Shown here: positions 23,511 through 38,700 of the stretch, in pieces
Numbering within the stretch: the first letter of the stretch is position 1
How the letters are laid out: every line of letters begins with the position of its first letter
The notes under the pieces: model-generated
What the model was told of the DNA's origin: nothing
The model's input: only the letters and a program-made list of their open reading frames with translations
Database searches by the model: none
DNA from: Glycine soja
Lineage: Eukaryota; Streptophyta; Magnoliopsida; Fabales; Fabaceae
Length of the DNA: 64,000 nt
Assembly (NCBI RefSeq): GCF_004193775.1
Contig: NC_041003.1
Span: 50,086,111-50,150,110, forward strand
Reading direction: 5' to 3'
Position numbers and translations under genes: made by a program

Positions 23511-26500
23511 GTATGTTTCGGGCTTAGCTCACAAAGGCCCAAAAAACTTAAATATTAACTTAAATTTTATAAACTTTAAACAAAACATTATCACAAAGGG
23601 AACCTAAATTCAAGCACGGATCTACCCCTCCGGAATTATATATTGGAATACATATTTAGTCTATCAATAAGTGGTTGTTAGTTCTAGTAAAATCGAGTTT
23701 ATTTATTTATTAATTAAAGTTTTGAATTTAAATTTTATAGTTAAAAAAACTTAATTGTATTTTATATTTTATCTCAATAAATAAATTTGATACCTTTTAT
23801 CACAAATTATTAAAAAACTTAAGCAATTTATTGTCTATTATTTATCAGTTAATAAACATAAAAATTGAGGTAAAATTTATAAAAAATAAAGAATTAGAGT
23901 AAAAAAATCGTTAAAAATGAAAATGGGTGTAAAATTTGCCCAAAAGAAAATTAGGGATAAAAATGATAATTATGTTAAGAATAAAAGGATGAAATATAAA
24001 ATTTATAAATTTCTTAAAAATTAAAGATAAGATGTGTAAAGTTGATAAAAAATTTTAAAAAATTAAAAATAAAAGATATAATTATGCCTTAAAATGTGAA
24101 TGATTATCCAGAAAATACATAATTATATATATTAATATTATTGTTATGGATAGTTGTTTCCCGCATGGAACTCCTGTGTGGCTATGAAAGCTGCTCACGA
24201 GATGCATTTCAGTGGTCAAGACTCGAGTGATCATATTTTGATTCTTTTCAAATGAAAGAACGATTCGATGGGTACGTAAAAAGAAAAAAAAATACTTTTC
24301 ACACATGACTGCACTTGCCTCTATCAATATCGTACTTTTTTCAACAGAATAAAGTTTAGATTCAGAAAAAACTCGTCGCATATGAGAGTAAAATAAAAGG
24401 TTAATTATATTTATTTTTCTTTTAACCTGTTTCCAAAATAAAATAACTTTAACAACAAAATAAATTCACAGGGATGCGAAGGTTCAAATCTTTATTCATC
24501 TATTTAAAAAGAAATAAATGTAATTAAGCAAGGGTTAGATATTAAGTAAATATAAGATGGTATGTATAAGTGTAAGTATGTGTATGTAGTGTTGTTCTGT
24601 CTAATGGATGAAAACAATATATTTAAATGTGAAAGAAATATCGCTAGACTCGTACATCAATCAGAGTAAAATTGATTTTAAGTTTAATCAATAATTTTAA
24701 TTTTTTTATGCATAAGTTTGACGACATTGCTTCCGCATTTGAAGCAATGAGAAAACAAGAAAAAGTAACTTTCACTTAACTGGGCCTTCAACATGGAGAG
24801 AGAGAGAATGGACTTGCATTAGAAAATTAGTTTCAAGCATATATTAAATTTTGGACATGTAATTGTGTTAGATATTCCTAGGAAGAATTTATTATGTGTA
24901 ATAATATTACTTGATTTGAATATAATTATGTTTTATGAAAGATATATTTAGTACGAAAAAATTAAAAGAAATAATTATAAAAAATGAAAAGTTTGAAGTG
25001 AGAGTTTCATATAAATTCAGTTTTTTTTAAAATACAGGCTCACACAATATAATTGTATTTAAACTTAAATACTTAAGAAAATGTACTTTTATGAGTTGTG
25101 TCACGAAAAAAGAATGACTGTGAAGGGGGCATGAGATTACGTTGTTTGGAGGTATTTAGGATGAGATATATATGGCTGACCCTTCACCCAAGAGAAAAGA
25201 GTATAGAATGGAATTTCAATTTCCCATTTTTAATTTTGTTTTTTCTCTTGTGGATGTGGTATTGCTATACGTATGGGTTTCTTCAAGATTTATGCAGGAT
25301 CTAAAGCTGCCTGAGCGGTAACTTTCTGATACGTTTCTTTGTCAATCAATATCTTTATTTTCCATTGTGTACCTTTGCTTTTCTGGGTTTTATTCAATTG
25401 GATACGTAGAACTAGAATATAAAATTTTTAAAAAAATCAAGTGGATATACCTATTCTTGTTTTCTTTTGAATTTATACAGCACTTAAAAATTCTAATTTT
25501 TAAATATGACGTTTATTGATGAATGTGTTCATCAATCATCACCACTATTTTGAGATTAAATTTTTGAATGGAATATTTTCAAACGCAAGTCATGTTTCAA
25601 TGGAGTATCTATAAGAACTTTGAGGCCAGTATACAAAAAGATTATAAATATTAGAGGAAGTACTCCATATTCTAAAGGATATATTTATATATAGTGTAGA
25701 ATGCATTGGGGGAGATCGAGGAGTAGATGGAAATTATTTGGTTATATATCGACTATATCACATCATATTTAGGGTGTTGCGCTAATCATATTAGTGTGTT
25801 GTGCTAATAGTATTGCTAGTAATATCCACATATTGTTTGTCATGACATGTTCTCATGAGATTTGAAGGATGTGCATTTACAAAACAACTTTAATATTGAG
25901 AGGATGGTACAATCGTAGCTAAATCCACAAATGTATCGAAGGTCATTGCAAGTAATAATTAAAATGTTAAAAGACTTTTTAGAGATTAGTTAAAGGATGC
26001 TTCGTAATTTATCAAGAACATTCTAATAAGAACCGAAATGAATTATTTATAATTGATTAGATTAAAAAAGAATTTAAATTAAAAGAAAGTGATGACGTTT
26101 TAACTTTTAGGTTTTCTAATTTAGCGCGTACGAATACGAGAAAAAAAATGGTTTAATTCAAATGGGGGAAACATTGGGATTACAGTTCGTTCTATTTCAC
26201 TATAAACTCCTAGCTAATTTGAGTTCTTAATTCAATTTTATTCCCCCCTTTGTGTACTAAATTTTTTAATTTATTGAAATCTCAATTCCTTGAGCGATTA
26301 AACCTTTACCTTAGTTAACAAGTTTAATATCTTATGTAAAACTACACGTGAATAAATATTAAGATTAAAAATCTTCATTCGTTTAGAACATCTAATAACT
26401 ATCCTTAACCAAAAGAATTCGTAGGTTTGTATCTCAAATAAAAAGTGTCAAGCAAGTATCAGACTTGACAGAAAAGTAAATGGAAAAATGCAAATTAAAG

Positions 26501-29500
26501 GCTGTTAGATAGTAACCACACTTTTTTTTTCCTCAGAGAAACTAGCCAAACTTTGACAAAGAAACGTAAATGATTGAAGTGTATAAAGTACTGGAGAGGT
26601 CTCAAGTTTTGACAAAAAAATGTTTGAAAGTAAAAAAGGTGTCAAGCAGGTAACGATTTTTGACAAACAGATCAAATGAATAAAATGAGGAGTTTGCTTG
26701 TTAATATATTTTAATATACATTTTTTTGTAGATGAATGAAATTTATATTCGTTTTACTTTTCATTCATTAATTTATACTTTTTATTAATGAATTTTATAT
26801 AATTTTATCTATTAATAAAAAGTAAAAACTATACTAAAAAATGTGCCATTCACATTTGTCTTCCAGCTAGTTCTTTCATTATATCTAAACGAAGTTGGTC
26901 ACAAAAGTTTGTCCGTAATAAAGTCCTTCATTCATTTTTGCACTGAAAATTCCCACAAGACAATATTTGAAGAAATTTTCACTTTGTGTATTTTAACAAC
27001 TTTGTAATTATTTTTCATAACAGCAAAAGAAATATATATTTTCTTCATATAAATTGTCCAAAGCCAATGTTTAATTTCAACTGCTCTATCACAAACTTTG
27101 TCTTTTTTTTGTTAGTAAGCTAAAATGATCCGTGAAATAGTAATTTTTTCCTTACACGATTAATATAAATTTGCAGCAGTGACAAATGGAGAACCTTAGT
27201 GTTGGTACTGGAATTTTTTTTTCTCCTTCAATAGAAATTTCAGGGAGACAAAGAGCAGAGGGTAAAGATGTTATTCTATTCAAAAGTTTCAAAGAATAAA
27301 AGGTAAAGGTGATAGGATTAGAATCTTGACTTCACCAAGATTTTCTAATGATGTAAAAGTGAAGAGACTAGGTCCAATAACGGACTTGAATAAGTAAAAA
27401 GGTCCAAGACTTTTTTCTTTCTAAAGGTTATATGTACACATTCTATTGAAACCTCATTCTGATCAATATAAGTAAACAAGGTACAGAAAAAATTAAGAGC
27501 ATTACAATAAATCAGGAAACCTTTGTTCTCTGTCCGTGTACTTACACTCAAGAAAACTCAAAGCAAAGGGGAAATATAAAGGACATTGGCCGCTAGAGTT
27601 GCAAAGTTATTGATCTTTTTGCTGTTATGCATGTGCTTGGAACATCAAAACCTGAAACCCCATTTTTTTTATTTTTCCAATACAACAAATTAAAACTATC
27701 ATTGGAAAATATAACTTTTCCCCCCAATAGATTCTATACTCTAGACAGTCAATTGTGAACGGATAATAATCATTGCAAAAATGAGGCAGTAAATTCACGC
27801 TCACTTTTTTCACTAGTGTTGTGCTTTCCTTGAATGATCGCATTGCAAAAGTTGATTGTAATTTTCGGAATGAAAGACAGTCAAGTGTGGAAAGCAAGGC
27901 CAGTTAGATATTGCACTCTATTACCAGAGAGGTGCTAAAGGAGAAATCTTTGTTCTTTGAATTGTATGAGAATTGATCGTTATTAAATATTTCACTTAAA
28001 ATTAACATATGATGCTAGTTAATTTAAGATTGTCAGAATTGGTATTAAGATAGCACATTGGAGATAATCAAAGAAATTAACTTCTCTCAATACATATCTT
28101 TGATAAACAAACTTAATATCAAATCCCTGATCATATACTTAACAAACAAGATTATTTGTTAATTATTTTATAACTAGTTTATATTTAGTATAGAATTTAG
28201 AGTTTATGGTTTATTAACAAGAGTTAAGAATGATAGAACAAATTGTTCATGAATTTATGATCAGTTTAATTTAATTTAGGTTTAATTATTTGTTTGGTTT
28301 TCTATTTTATTTTTTTAAGTGTAATTTAATTATATTATCATTAAATTTTTTAATTAGATCGTCTGTTTTTAAAAATATTTTAAGTATGCTCTTTTATTTT
28401 CAGATATTTCAATTAAGTCTTTTATTTTTATTTAAAATTTATTTGCCCATGATCGTGAAGATCAGGTCAAGTTAGTTGCATTGAATCTTCCCACCGAAAG
28501 TGGGGAATATGTGTCGAATCTCACCTCTCCTTGGTACAACTAAATCCCGACCCATTGTTCCATATGTGGAAAAAAATATATTTTATAAAAAGTGGATAAT
28601 TTTTAGAAAGAGAAATAATTATTATCGTTTGCTACTAGTAGTAGTACTTTTAACGCCCTCTCTCTCTCTCTCTCTCTAGCTCATTGGTCTTCTCTAACAA
28701 ATGAACGCAAAAGCTAAATAATACTCTTGTAAGTTAAGTTGTTATTATTAATACAAAGGTGTTTCTTTTAAATTATGCCTCAAACACCGCCGACAATTTT
28801 GTAATACAAACATGCGCCTCATCAATTGAACTGAATTTACTTTTAGATTTTTAAGTAGCGATAAAATTGTATAATGCTTGTATTTGTTTCATTTGGATTA
28901 TTTTTTCATACACTTAAAAGATAACAAATATTAATTAAATAATTTATTCTGAGTTAAAAATATTTTATATAAAAAGTTTATCTCACAAGATAAAATAAAT
29001 ATTTTTCATTTAACTTTTCAAAAAAAAAAGATTTTTTATGCATAAATTAATTTGAACTTATGGTATATATATTGGAATTGTAGGGGATTCTTACAAAATA
29101 CCACTAAATACCAAAAATACATTATGTTAGACTATCAAGAAGAGTCTTAGGAATACTTAAATTTATAATGATTGATTAAACAAACGCAGCGAAATTCGAA
29201 TTCGTAGGTAATTGATGACTTCATGATTATTCTCCATTCAAAACCTTTTTTTATTCTTTAATAAGACCTTTTTAACTCTTCGGATGGGGAGAAAATAAAC
29301 TATATGTAACAGTTTGATATATTGGGATCATAACCTTCTTATAGGATGTTAACCTAACATAATAGGGTTTTTATTATCTTTTAATGGATAAACATTGACA
29401 TCTATTTATTTAAGTTCATATAATTTAATTTAATTGTCTAACATGCTTACTTTAATTGATCATATAAAATAAAATTCACTAATAAATAACTAATATAATT

Positions 29501-31135
29501 ATCTTATAATATTAGCCCACATTAATTATTGGAATATAAAATTTCAACAATGTATTCTAATAAGAATGGTGACAAATTAAATTTGATTGTCTAAGGAGTC
29601 CATTTAACCTATTTTCTTAATTGGGTTGAGACAAAAGTATCAATTCATCAACCTGTTTTGGTTTGTCAAAAAATGAGTTTATAGTTGAGGACACGAGTCA
29701 ATGTGTTGCCTCTATGATTTTTTTTTTTTTGAATTAGATAAAAAAAAATATTAATATAAAATTTTGAATTTTTATTTTTCTTTTTATAAGAAAGTAGTAT
29801 TGTGTTTAGAAATTAATACTATATGTTAGGAGATCTTTTTATTTTTTATTCTTTAGATTTTTAATTTTTTTTTTAATTTTTGTGAGTCAATCCTTAAGCC
29901 AAGCAAACTGGTATTTTTCAAAGTGTATATTAAAAATAAGCCACTCCATTCCGGCCTGTTTTTGGCAGATTAACAGCGGAGCAAACTAAAATGGGTCGAG
30001 TTGTCCATTTTACTACCCTTACTTATAGATATTTACAAAAAAAAAAAATTATTCAAACAATCGGTTTATCAATTTTATAAATATCTACCAAAAAAAATTT
30101 ATCCAAACAATCTGTTTATACATAAAACTGATTGGAGATAAAAAAAAATGACAAGTTCTTATGTTTTATAAGACTATATGATTAACAAATTAAAAACAAA
30201 GTATGGTTTTGTTGTGAACAGGGAAAATAAAGTCTATTTGAGTGTGAATTTTTTGACACCTACAAATTTCAAATACCTAGTTAATATTTTTATTTTTTCT
30301 ATTATTATTAAATCATATCATATTTTATGACATCTTTATCTTTTTTCTCTCTCTCTCAAGGTGTAACAATAAAAAAAAAAAGTCTATTTTTTTATTATTT
30401 ATACATACATGCCTAAAACCACTTTCATCATGCAGGTGAGATCTTTCAATTCACATGATAATTTAATCATAAAGAATTTAAAAATAAATTAATCTAGATA
30501 CACGCCAAAAGTTTTAAAAATAATAATAAATTTGACCAATCGAAAAGTGATCGAGCTTAAAAACAATAAATTAAATTGACGAATCAAAAATGCACTTGAC
30601 GACAAAGTAGAAGATGAAGAAAAAGAAAAATTGTAGAGAAGAGGGAGAGTTTGAGGAGGACCACAACCACGTTGCATTTGAAAAACACCTGAAGACCATG
30701 GCACCGGTTGAGTTGCTATAGCTGGATTTAAAACCAACGCATAGCCGTCCTCACAGTGGGGAAACATCTCCAGAAACCACCAATATCATAAATGTAAAAA
30801 GCATATTATAGCAGAGTATAGTATTAATATATTATTACTATTATTATATTGTTAGTAATAATAATATTATTATTTTATTGAAGAGTGGTACAAATTTGAG
30901 GGAGAAAGGTGTATGCTGTATGCATAGGTTTGGTTTTTAAAGTGATAGCTAGGTATGGAGATTAGAGATACACAACACAAGACATAGTCATAGTATGATA
31001 GTAGTATAAGGAAGAATTCCCAGACACCTCCTTTTGGGTCCCCCACTTTGTGTCCTTATCTCCAACCTTTTTGTCCTTGTTCCTTTCCCCTTCCCCGGCC
31101 CACTTTTATAGCCTCCACACTTCACTCACACACTC
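23511..31135. other. Gene-poor AT-rich region ending in the SAP promoter
   Basis: About 7.6 kb with no supportable gene; the open frames are short and unlike known proteins. Minor items: a (CT)n run at about 28658-28677, a poly-AT stretch at 30830-30880, and a GC-richer patch at 30650-30780. The final 150 bases before 31136 form the leader and promoter of the F-box gene, including TTTTATAGCC near 31105. Confidence 0.45.
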
Positions 31136-34100
31136 ATGTCTTCTACTTCTTCTTCTTCTTCTTCTTCTTCGTCGTCATCATCATCATCATCTACTTCTTC
31201 TTCAACTCCATATGACGCTGTTGCCCCTGATATCCCTGGCCCTAGTACGAGGAGAACCGGTGGTACTGGTCAATTTGAAGCTTCTTCCTCCTCTCAACGT
31301 CAACGTGCTATGAATGAGGTCTTGCCTGAACCTTTACTTGAAGCTTTGGCCACCCAACTTGCCCTTGATGCTGCCAACTACAATGGTCGTCTTTCTGCTG
31401 CTTCTGCCCTTGCCATTTTATTTCAGGTAGCTACTTTCCTTTCTTCTTCTTCTTTGTATATATCCCCCTTAATTTCTTTACCCCATTTAACTATTTTGCT
31501 TGCTGTAAGAGTTGTTAATGAAGATAAGTTTTTTTTTATGATTGCTCATATTGGATGGTTGTGTTTGCCTTGCTAAATCTGATGTTGGATTCTTAGTTTG
31601 CTTAAATTGAAGATTTGTAGAATCTTCAGCATGTGTAACTGATAGATTTTTCAGTTCCGAAACTGGACAAAATATTGGTCAAGTCAAACGTGAACCTAGC
31701 ATTGCAACCTGCAGATGCTGATTCTTTTTTTATATTTTATACAAATAATATTATCGACATTATGGATTTAACTTAATTAATAATATTATGTGTGTGTGTA
31801 TATATATATATATATCCGTTTCTTTTTACATATTCGGTATATTTTCTTTTTGTGCTGTTTAAACTTTAGAGGCATCCATACATTGATTCAACTGAACGGA
31901 TAAGGGGTGATGAGTGCCGATTTAGGTTTTAGTTGAAGATGCTTTCAAGCATCCGAGAAGAAACTGTTCCGCGAAAGCAGCTACTTTACGTGGGTCTTTT
32001 TCAAACTAAATGTGTGTCCCTTTCAAAAAAGGGTGTTTTTTTTGTTCTTCTTGCCAATGTTTGTTCTTTCTTACTCTTCAAAAATGTCTAGTTTTGGACC
32101 TCCTTTTCACAACCAATGAAAAGGCTTACATTGGCTTCGATTTGCTGTTTCCCTTTCTTGGCATGAACCCTTTTTGACTGAGCTTTTCCCTTCTACCTAG
32201 GCTAGAAGATCCATTGTATGCCTTTCTATCTCAAAATATGTAGATACTAGCTTTTTTTACTTTGTTTTAAAAGAAGTTGCTTTCTTAAAAAATAATAACA
32301 TAAGGAGGGAAGCATATGTAGTTATTTACGTCTCATTCCTAGCGTCCTTGCAAGTGTGCCATTTCCATATATAGTTGGAGCATTAATGTACAATTTTTTT
32401 TATCCTGCTTGTTTCAGCTTGGTTGCATATATAATATATAATATTTAGGAAGGACACCATTTCGGAAGCACGCCATTTTTTTAATATATATTATCAAGAT
32501 TAAGATAAGATTGTTGATAGAAGGTTAACTATAGTGTGAAAGTAAATTAGCTTTCTCTAATCATTCGTTTGTGTTCAAAGAATAAGCTTGCCTGGCTAGA
32601 CTAGTCAGTCAATGTACTTCCAAGCATTCGAAATCTGGAAATAGATTTGAAGTTACATTACTTCGTTCCTTAAAAATAATGATAAATTTTCATTGCATTC
32701 TCACAAATAAAGAAGAGATGCATAGTTACATTAATTAGTTAGAGTGTATCCTTCTACTCTATTTATTTTCCTATTGATAAATAAAAAAAGTTCCTTCTAC
32801 CCTATTAGTAAGAATATATATTTTTTCTGAAAAAAATTCAATTGCATTTGGATGCAGGATAAACTTTGCACCTTCTCTAATCTCAATTAGGGTTTGAAAC
32901 ATTTGAAATAACCGGTAATTAGTCGTTGGTTTAATATTCTATAATCTATACTGGCATGTATACATGCGGTCAAAAAGCAGCATTTCTGCATTTGTATAAT
33001 GCCAAAAGGCACATGGAGCCCTATTCTTGTCGTGGCGACACTCCATTCCTTTTGTTTCTATCTGAGAAGTTCACACTTATTATAATTTTTAGCTTTCTTT
33101 CCCAATAAACTAAATACTAATATCATATGATGTGTACTATATACGTTATGATAATTGCACACACACAACATAGTTGGGACATGGGAGTTGGGGCGTGCAT
33201 ATTTTTAGTTGTACTTGGAAACTATAACAGCTCTACCGGATCTTTTTGGATAAAATTATGTACCAAAGCCTCCTATAAACATAGGTTTATAATTGCCCAT
33301 ATATAAAATACTCATAAACATACGATTTTTTTTATTTGTTAAAAATTTCACCTGTACCTTTATTATTAAAGTATGGAAAATTATATTTAAAATTTATTTA
33401 ATCACGGTATTTAATTAAGAATAGTTCGTCCTTTATTTAGTTCGTCTAAGTTTCCCTTCAGCGCCCTTTGACTGGTCCTTGTGTTCGTGGATAGAACTAG
33501 AGATTCGCTGTTTGGAACAAGACAGACCCCTTGGCGATACCTTTCTTGGAAATGAAAGTGAAATGTTTGTGGGGAAGCACGCTTTTCATACCCATGTTTA
33601 CATTATATGCACACACATGCCTACACGAACAGGAACTAAGATATTGACTAGTTTCATTATCTAGCCGTATGGACCACATGCATACAAGCCATGATCTGAT
33701 CTCATCTGTGTCTTCTTTTCACTCATTTGCTAGATCTCTCCACTCTCAATTCTAATCCTTCTACGCATATTTATTCTATTAAATTTTCTTTTCTAGGGCA
33801 AGTTGATCCTTTTGACCCATTTGACATTGACTTAACTAGGTCTATGAAATAGTATATCCATAGAATATATTTCCTCTGTGCCGATTCTGGTATGTAAAAA
33901 TTGCACTTCAGTTATATATATACACTTGACATTGTTACAAATTAATTTGTCTGTGTCGCAATCACACGAGCCATTTGAAATAGAATTTAGGGAATATATA
34001 TGACAAGGTTATGCTCGCTTATAGATAGGTAATTCCATACGTAAGCTATTGCATATGAGAGTGTTATCATTACTATCTAAGATTCTGAAGTATCTAACTA

Positions 34101-35700
34101 AAAATAAGTACACTGACATAATAATAAATGAGAAGTCATTCACTAGCTATCCTGTAAGCTTGAATTTGAATGCTAATAATCTCTAGTCCCGAGCATCTCT
34201 GTGTGTATTGCTTTGAATCCTGACGCGGATGATGCTAAACTCTCTGCTAGCTTTACCTAATAGTAGCTAACTGCTTCTGCCATCCTCAATGTTTCTCTCT
34301 CCACCTTTTCATCCTTTACTACCTACTTATAGTCAGGAAAAAAAAAGCCCCACACAAATCAAATATACACACATATTCTTTTGTTTTTATGCAACAAGAA
34401 GATTTTATAAACAAATTAAAGAATTTTCCCTGCTTTCTATTTTTGGATAAATAATTCTAGGGAAATGCTTAATTTATCAATCCAGCTCTCGTGCATTGGA
34501 AAGCAATTTTAACTTACAGCTAGATTGGTTGCTTCAAAATTGTGCATGCAGGTTTGTTCCACGTGGCGAGAGGTGTCGCGGTCGGATCTGCTGTGGCAGC
34601 GGCTCACGAGACGCATCTGGAGACGCACCTATCAACTGAGGGCCACGTGGCAGCTGGAGTACATGTATTGGCATCGGACGGCCAGGAACTTCTCGACAGG
34701 GAGACACAGGTTTTTCGACCCAGCAGTGTTCGACCCTTCGGATCATCACCACCATCTGCTCTGTCGCTGCCTCGCCCTCTCCGACACACACCTGGCGTGC
34801 GGCTTCGTCGACGGCTCCGTGCGTCTCTTCGACCTCGAAACCCGAGCCCACGTCACCACCTTCTTGTCTCTACACGGCCACCTCTTTGGGCCCTTCTCGC
34901 GCTCCGTCTCGGGCATCGTTATAATCAACTCCAGCATCACCTTCGCCAGGCTGGATGGGGATATTTACGTGGATAATGTGGACGGGCCTGGGCCCATTCA
35001 AGCTCGCCGGGCCGTGGAAGGTGACGTGGTCAACAACGGGGTGTTGGTTGGGTTCGCGGGAACGGGGCGGTGGTGGGTTGGCCTCTACGCGGGAATAGCG
35101 GGCCGGGCTTTTCAGATATGGGACGCGCGCAGTGAAGAGCGCGTGTTCGTTGGTGGGTCTTTGACGGATCCAGAAACGGTTATGGGGTGGCACATGCTGA
35201 CGGAGCTAGTTGAAGCCGTGGGTCGCGTGCGCGTGACGGAGCGTGAGTATGTGGTGGCGTGCACGGCTTCGAGGATGGTTTGTTTCAGTTTTCGGAACCC
35301 GGAGGTGTTGTTGCGGGACGTGGGGTCCACGATGGGGTTCGTGGTGAGTTCGCTGGACGCGAGTCAGGAGGCCTATGTAGTGTTGGAGAGGAACGGCGTG
35401 GGAACGGTTCGGCGAGCGAGCACGTATGAGCGGTTGAGCCGGTTTCGGTTAAACCGGTTATGGGTTCGGGGGTTGTGGGCCTGCATGAACCTTGGCTACG
35501 TCTTAACCTATTCGCCTGCGCCTTCTCCTTCGCCTTCCTTGAGGGTTTGGGACATTGAGCAAGCCATAGGACGCTTGTGTGTCACTCTTGGGGTCAGAGC
35601 TGGATACGTTAATAGCTTGGTGGCAAATGACAGACACGTCTCTATCTCTTCCAATGACAATAACATTAACTTATTGGATTTTGGTGTACAGGATCCTTAG
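31136..35700 (+). CDS. SAP: F-box protein, STERILE APETALA type
   Basis: Two exons, 31136-31426 and 34552-35700, join in phase 0 as LFQ/VCSTWREV into 479 codons. The N-terminus is a Ser homopolymer (residues 2-23). The F-box spans about 62-112 (LPEPLLEALATQL ... SAASALAILFQVCSTWREVSRSDLLWQRL). The rest is a WD40/beta-propeller-like region (CGFVDGSVRLFDL, FQIWDARSEERVF, SLRVWDIEQAIG). This is the layout of Arabidopsis SAP (about 446 aa) and its legume and cucurbit relatives, SCF-type ubiquitin ligase subunits that control meristemoid proliferation, flower development and leaf or seed size through PPD/KIX repressors. Exon 2 is very GC-rich against an AT-rich intron. The long reverse-strand frames over exon 2 are composition artefacts. 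Confidence 0.93.
31427..34551 (+). other. 3.1-kb intron of the SAP-type gene
   Basis: GT at 31427 and GCATGCAG at the 3' end. AT-rich with no convincing gene inside. A (TG)n(TA)n microsatellite lies at about 31789-31815. 33420-33670 is slightly GC-richer with open frames on both strands that match nothing I know. Confidence 0.75.
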
Positions 35701-38700
35701 CTTTAGGAATTATTATTATGAGTACTATGCTCACATTCATTCTAACTTTCCATTCCTTTTTGTACCTATCTCTCTCTCTCACAAAAATCACATCCATTGT
35801 TACTGTTCTAATTTAATCTTTCTTTCTTCTCCCATGGTCACGTAGAAGACAAGTAGGCACCTAGGTGTTGATGTAGAGAGTTTAGTAAGTCCAAAAACAT
35901 GGGAATCTAGCATGCTTTCCTTCACTTCGCCCGATCTTCCAATAGTAAATTATACAAATTGTTATTGGACCTTTTTTTTTTGGCAAACCGGGTATTGTGA
36001 ACCTGATACCCCGATGTTTATACTAGTTAATTACTGTATTTTATTTGGCATTGAACTTGGAGGGAAAATAATAGTTTGACACCGTTATTTACTAAGAAAT
36101 AATAGTTTTATATTTATCAAGTTTCGTTTGTTGAATAGTTTTTAAAATAAAACTATTTTTAACATGGTTCTCAGGAGTTTATTATATTACATGTGTTGAT
36201 CGCATCTGAGAAAATTTGATAATTTTGACCCATAAAATTAAGTAAAGGAAGTTTCTTTAAAAGAACCTGATCAAATAAAAAGAAATTAATTGTTCAGTCA
36301 TTCAAAAGCAAACTACATTTGTTTTTATTTTTCTTTTTGATCTTCCACTCTAAACAGAGCAAAACACCTTTACACAACTGTCTAATGGAGTACTATTCTT
36401 TATACCTATATATCTCAAGCTAGGAATATCTTGTTCTATGCTAGTTTTATAACCTATTATTAATCACCATAACAATCGAGTAAAGCATCTTATCCAATCA
36501 TTTGAGTATGTGGCAAAGATGGTGTTTGGAATTTACTTGGTTTTAATATGGTGGTTATGAATGGAGAAAATACAAGCAACACATGACAAGTTTCATGGTG
36601 TGATTAACATGGTGGCTCAAGGAACTTGTAAACGAGGGTATATCAAAAGTAGTTTTGCTTAATAGTTAAAGTGATTTATGAGAAATTATGAAGGTTCTAG
36701 CTTTGAACAATATCATCATAACTTAAGGTGAGTATGACTTGTGATTGAATTTGATCAGTTGTTTTGTTTTGTTTTTTTTTTTTTTTTTCTATATTGGTAT
36801 GTATAAGAACTAAATATTTTTCATATAAGAACCGAATGAAAAAAATGCATAAAGGAAAAAAAAAGTTTTAAGTATTCTCCCGTCAGAAATCTAAAAAGAA
36901 AACGGTAGTTACTTCATATTTATTCTAACACGTTTATAATATAAAAAAAAAATCAAAAACGGTTTTTCGTCCATAATTTTTTATAAGTAGGATCTATACC
37001 TAATCAAAACTATAAAATACATTTATGCTTAAAGATGAATGCTTATGCATTAAGTATCTTTATCTAATCACAAATCATTATTTAAATTATTTTAAAAGTA
37101 GATAAGTTTATCATATTGATAAGTTTTTGATTGAATAAGTGTCAAAAATCTTAAGCTGTGATGTATAATCTTTTTTCTCTTATATTTATACCTAATAAAA
37201 AAGAAGCTAATCATCATCTGATTTAATGTTGATCACACGTGTGATTTCTTAAAAATACCCCATCATTTACTATTTATCACAAGATCATCACGTTTGCAAG
37301 GGAGGACACCATCATGGTTCCAAACTTGACTCGTTGGTTATAAGCATGGTTCTATTAATTAATTACAAATACTGTTCACTACGTAAGTGTAAATGCAAGA
37401 GACGCCGCAAGTGCAAGTAAGCAGGAAAATAATTTGAAGTTTTTACTTATGTAAAATAGCTAAAAATGTAAATGCCGTACATGGAATGAACAGTTACAAA
37501 ATTAAAAGCTTATTATGATAAATAAATAAAAAATGAATGGCAAGAGTTGTTTATAAGGGCATTTAAAAGAGGGAATGAATGAAGGACAAAGTGAGATAGA
37601 GACATGGTGGTAGCCTCTACTACTGCTCTCTGGTTCCTAGTCTCTCCTGCTTCTATGCTTGCCAATGCTTTTCTTCTGCGGCTGGTCTGTCTTTCTGTCT
37701 GCCTCTGCTGCTGCTGCTGCATGCTACTGCTGCAATGCATACCTTAGCTATACCCTAGCTATATATATAGACCTGCTTCTGATATATAAATACTAGCTAG
37801 TATATATATTGCTGGCTGCACCTTCGATGTTTCTCTCTGCCTCATATTTAATTTTAGGCTAAAGGCCTCTATGCGCATGGCATAAATTGATTGAGAATGG
37901 AATGTAACTTTTGACCATGTCTTTCCAGCAGCTTCATCATCTCAAGAAGAAACTATGTCCTTTTGACTCTTCAAGGAGCACTTGAATAATGGATTAGTCA
38001 CTTTATGACTTGATGGTACAATTCAAATGTAGGGATTTAGGATTTTTTTTATAATAAATTAAAGTACTAGCTAGCAAGAATATTATTTATTCATTCCAAT
38101 TTGCAGAATATAAGTGGAACTGTGTGAAAGAGATGATTAGCTGCAATTACTTTTCCGCTTATTTCCTTCACTAGAACCCTTTTTACTTTATTTTTCTTCA
38201 GTTTTTTCAACTTCAATAGACAATTATCAAAGGACTATAGCGAAATAAGTGAAAATTAGCCTTAATAGAGTTTTGAGCAATAAAATTATAGAAGGGACCT
38301 CAAAGATTAATGTAAACCTGAGATGTAGAAATATTGATGTATAAATAAAAGGTTGAAATATATTTTCATTTCTATAAATATTAAAATGTTCAAATTCTAT
38401 TTGATATGTGATAAAGACCTAAGGTTGACATGCAGGGTTGAATATCCAGAATTTAATTCAACTCTAAATTAATATAACACATTTATATTTTGCAAAAAGA
38501 CAAAAATATACTCCAATTTTTATAGGGATAAATTTCATACATATCAATATTTATAATGATGAAAAATATATTTTAATTAAAAAAATAACGCCTATTCGCG
38601 AAACCAAGGGGACTTCACAACCCCACTAATTATTCTTCTTTATTCTGTACTGTTTAGTGCATTACCTAAATGGTCTGATAGGTGGGAATGCAATGCAAGA

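Noticed and set aside
24082..24381. 99-codon minus-strand frame
   Set aside because: No motif; low-complexity Phe run; surrounded by non-coding AT-rich sequence.
24470..24500. GGTTCAAATC resembling a tRNA B box
   Set aside because: No matching A box or cloverleaf arms around it.
30489..30767. 92-codon minus-strand frame upstream of SAP
   Set aside because: Part looks protein-like (FPHCEDGYALVLNP) but the rest is low-complexity and no family could be named; it probably lies in promoter DNA.
34534..35330. Several minus-strand and +1 frames over SAP exon 2
   Set aside because: Composition artefacts of a GC-rich exon whose real frame is clear.
37900..37990. CAGCAGCTTCATCATCTCAAG resembling a microRNA-like sequence
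   Set aside because: Does not match a conserved plant microRNA and no stem-forming partner was seen nearby.
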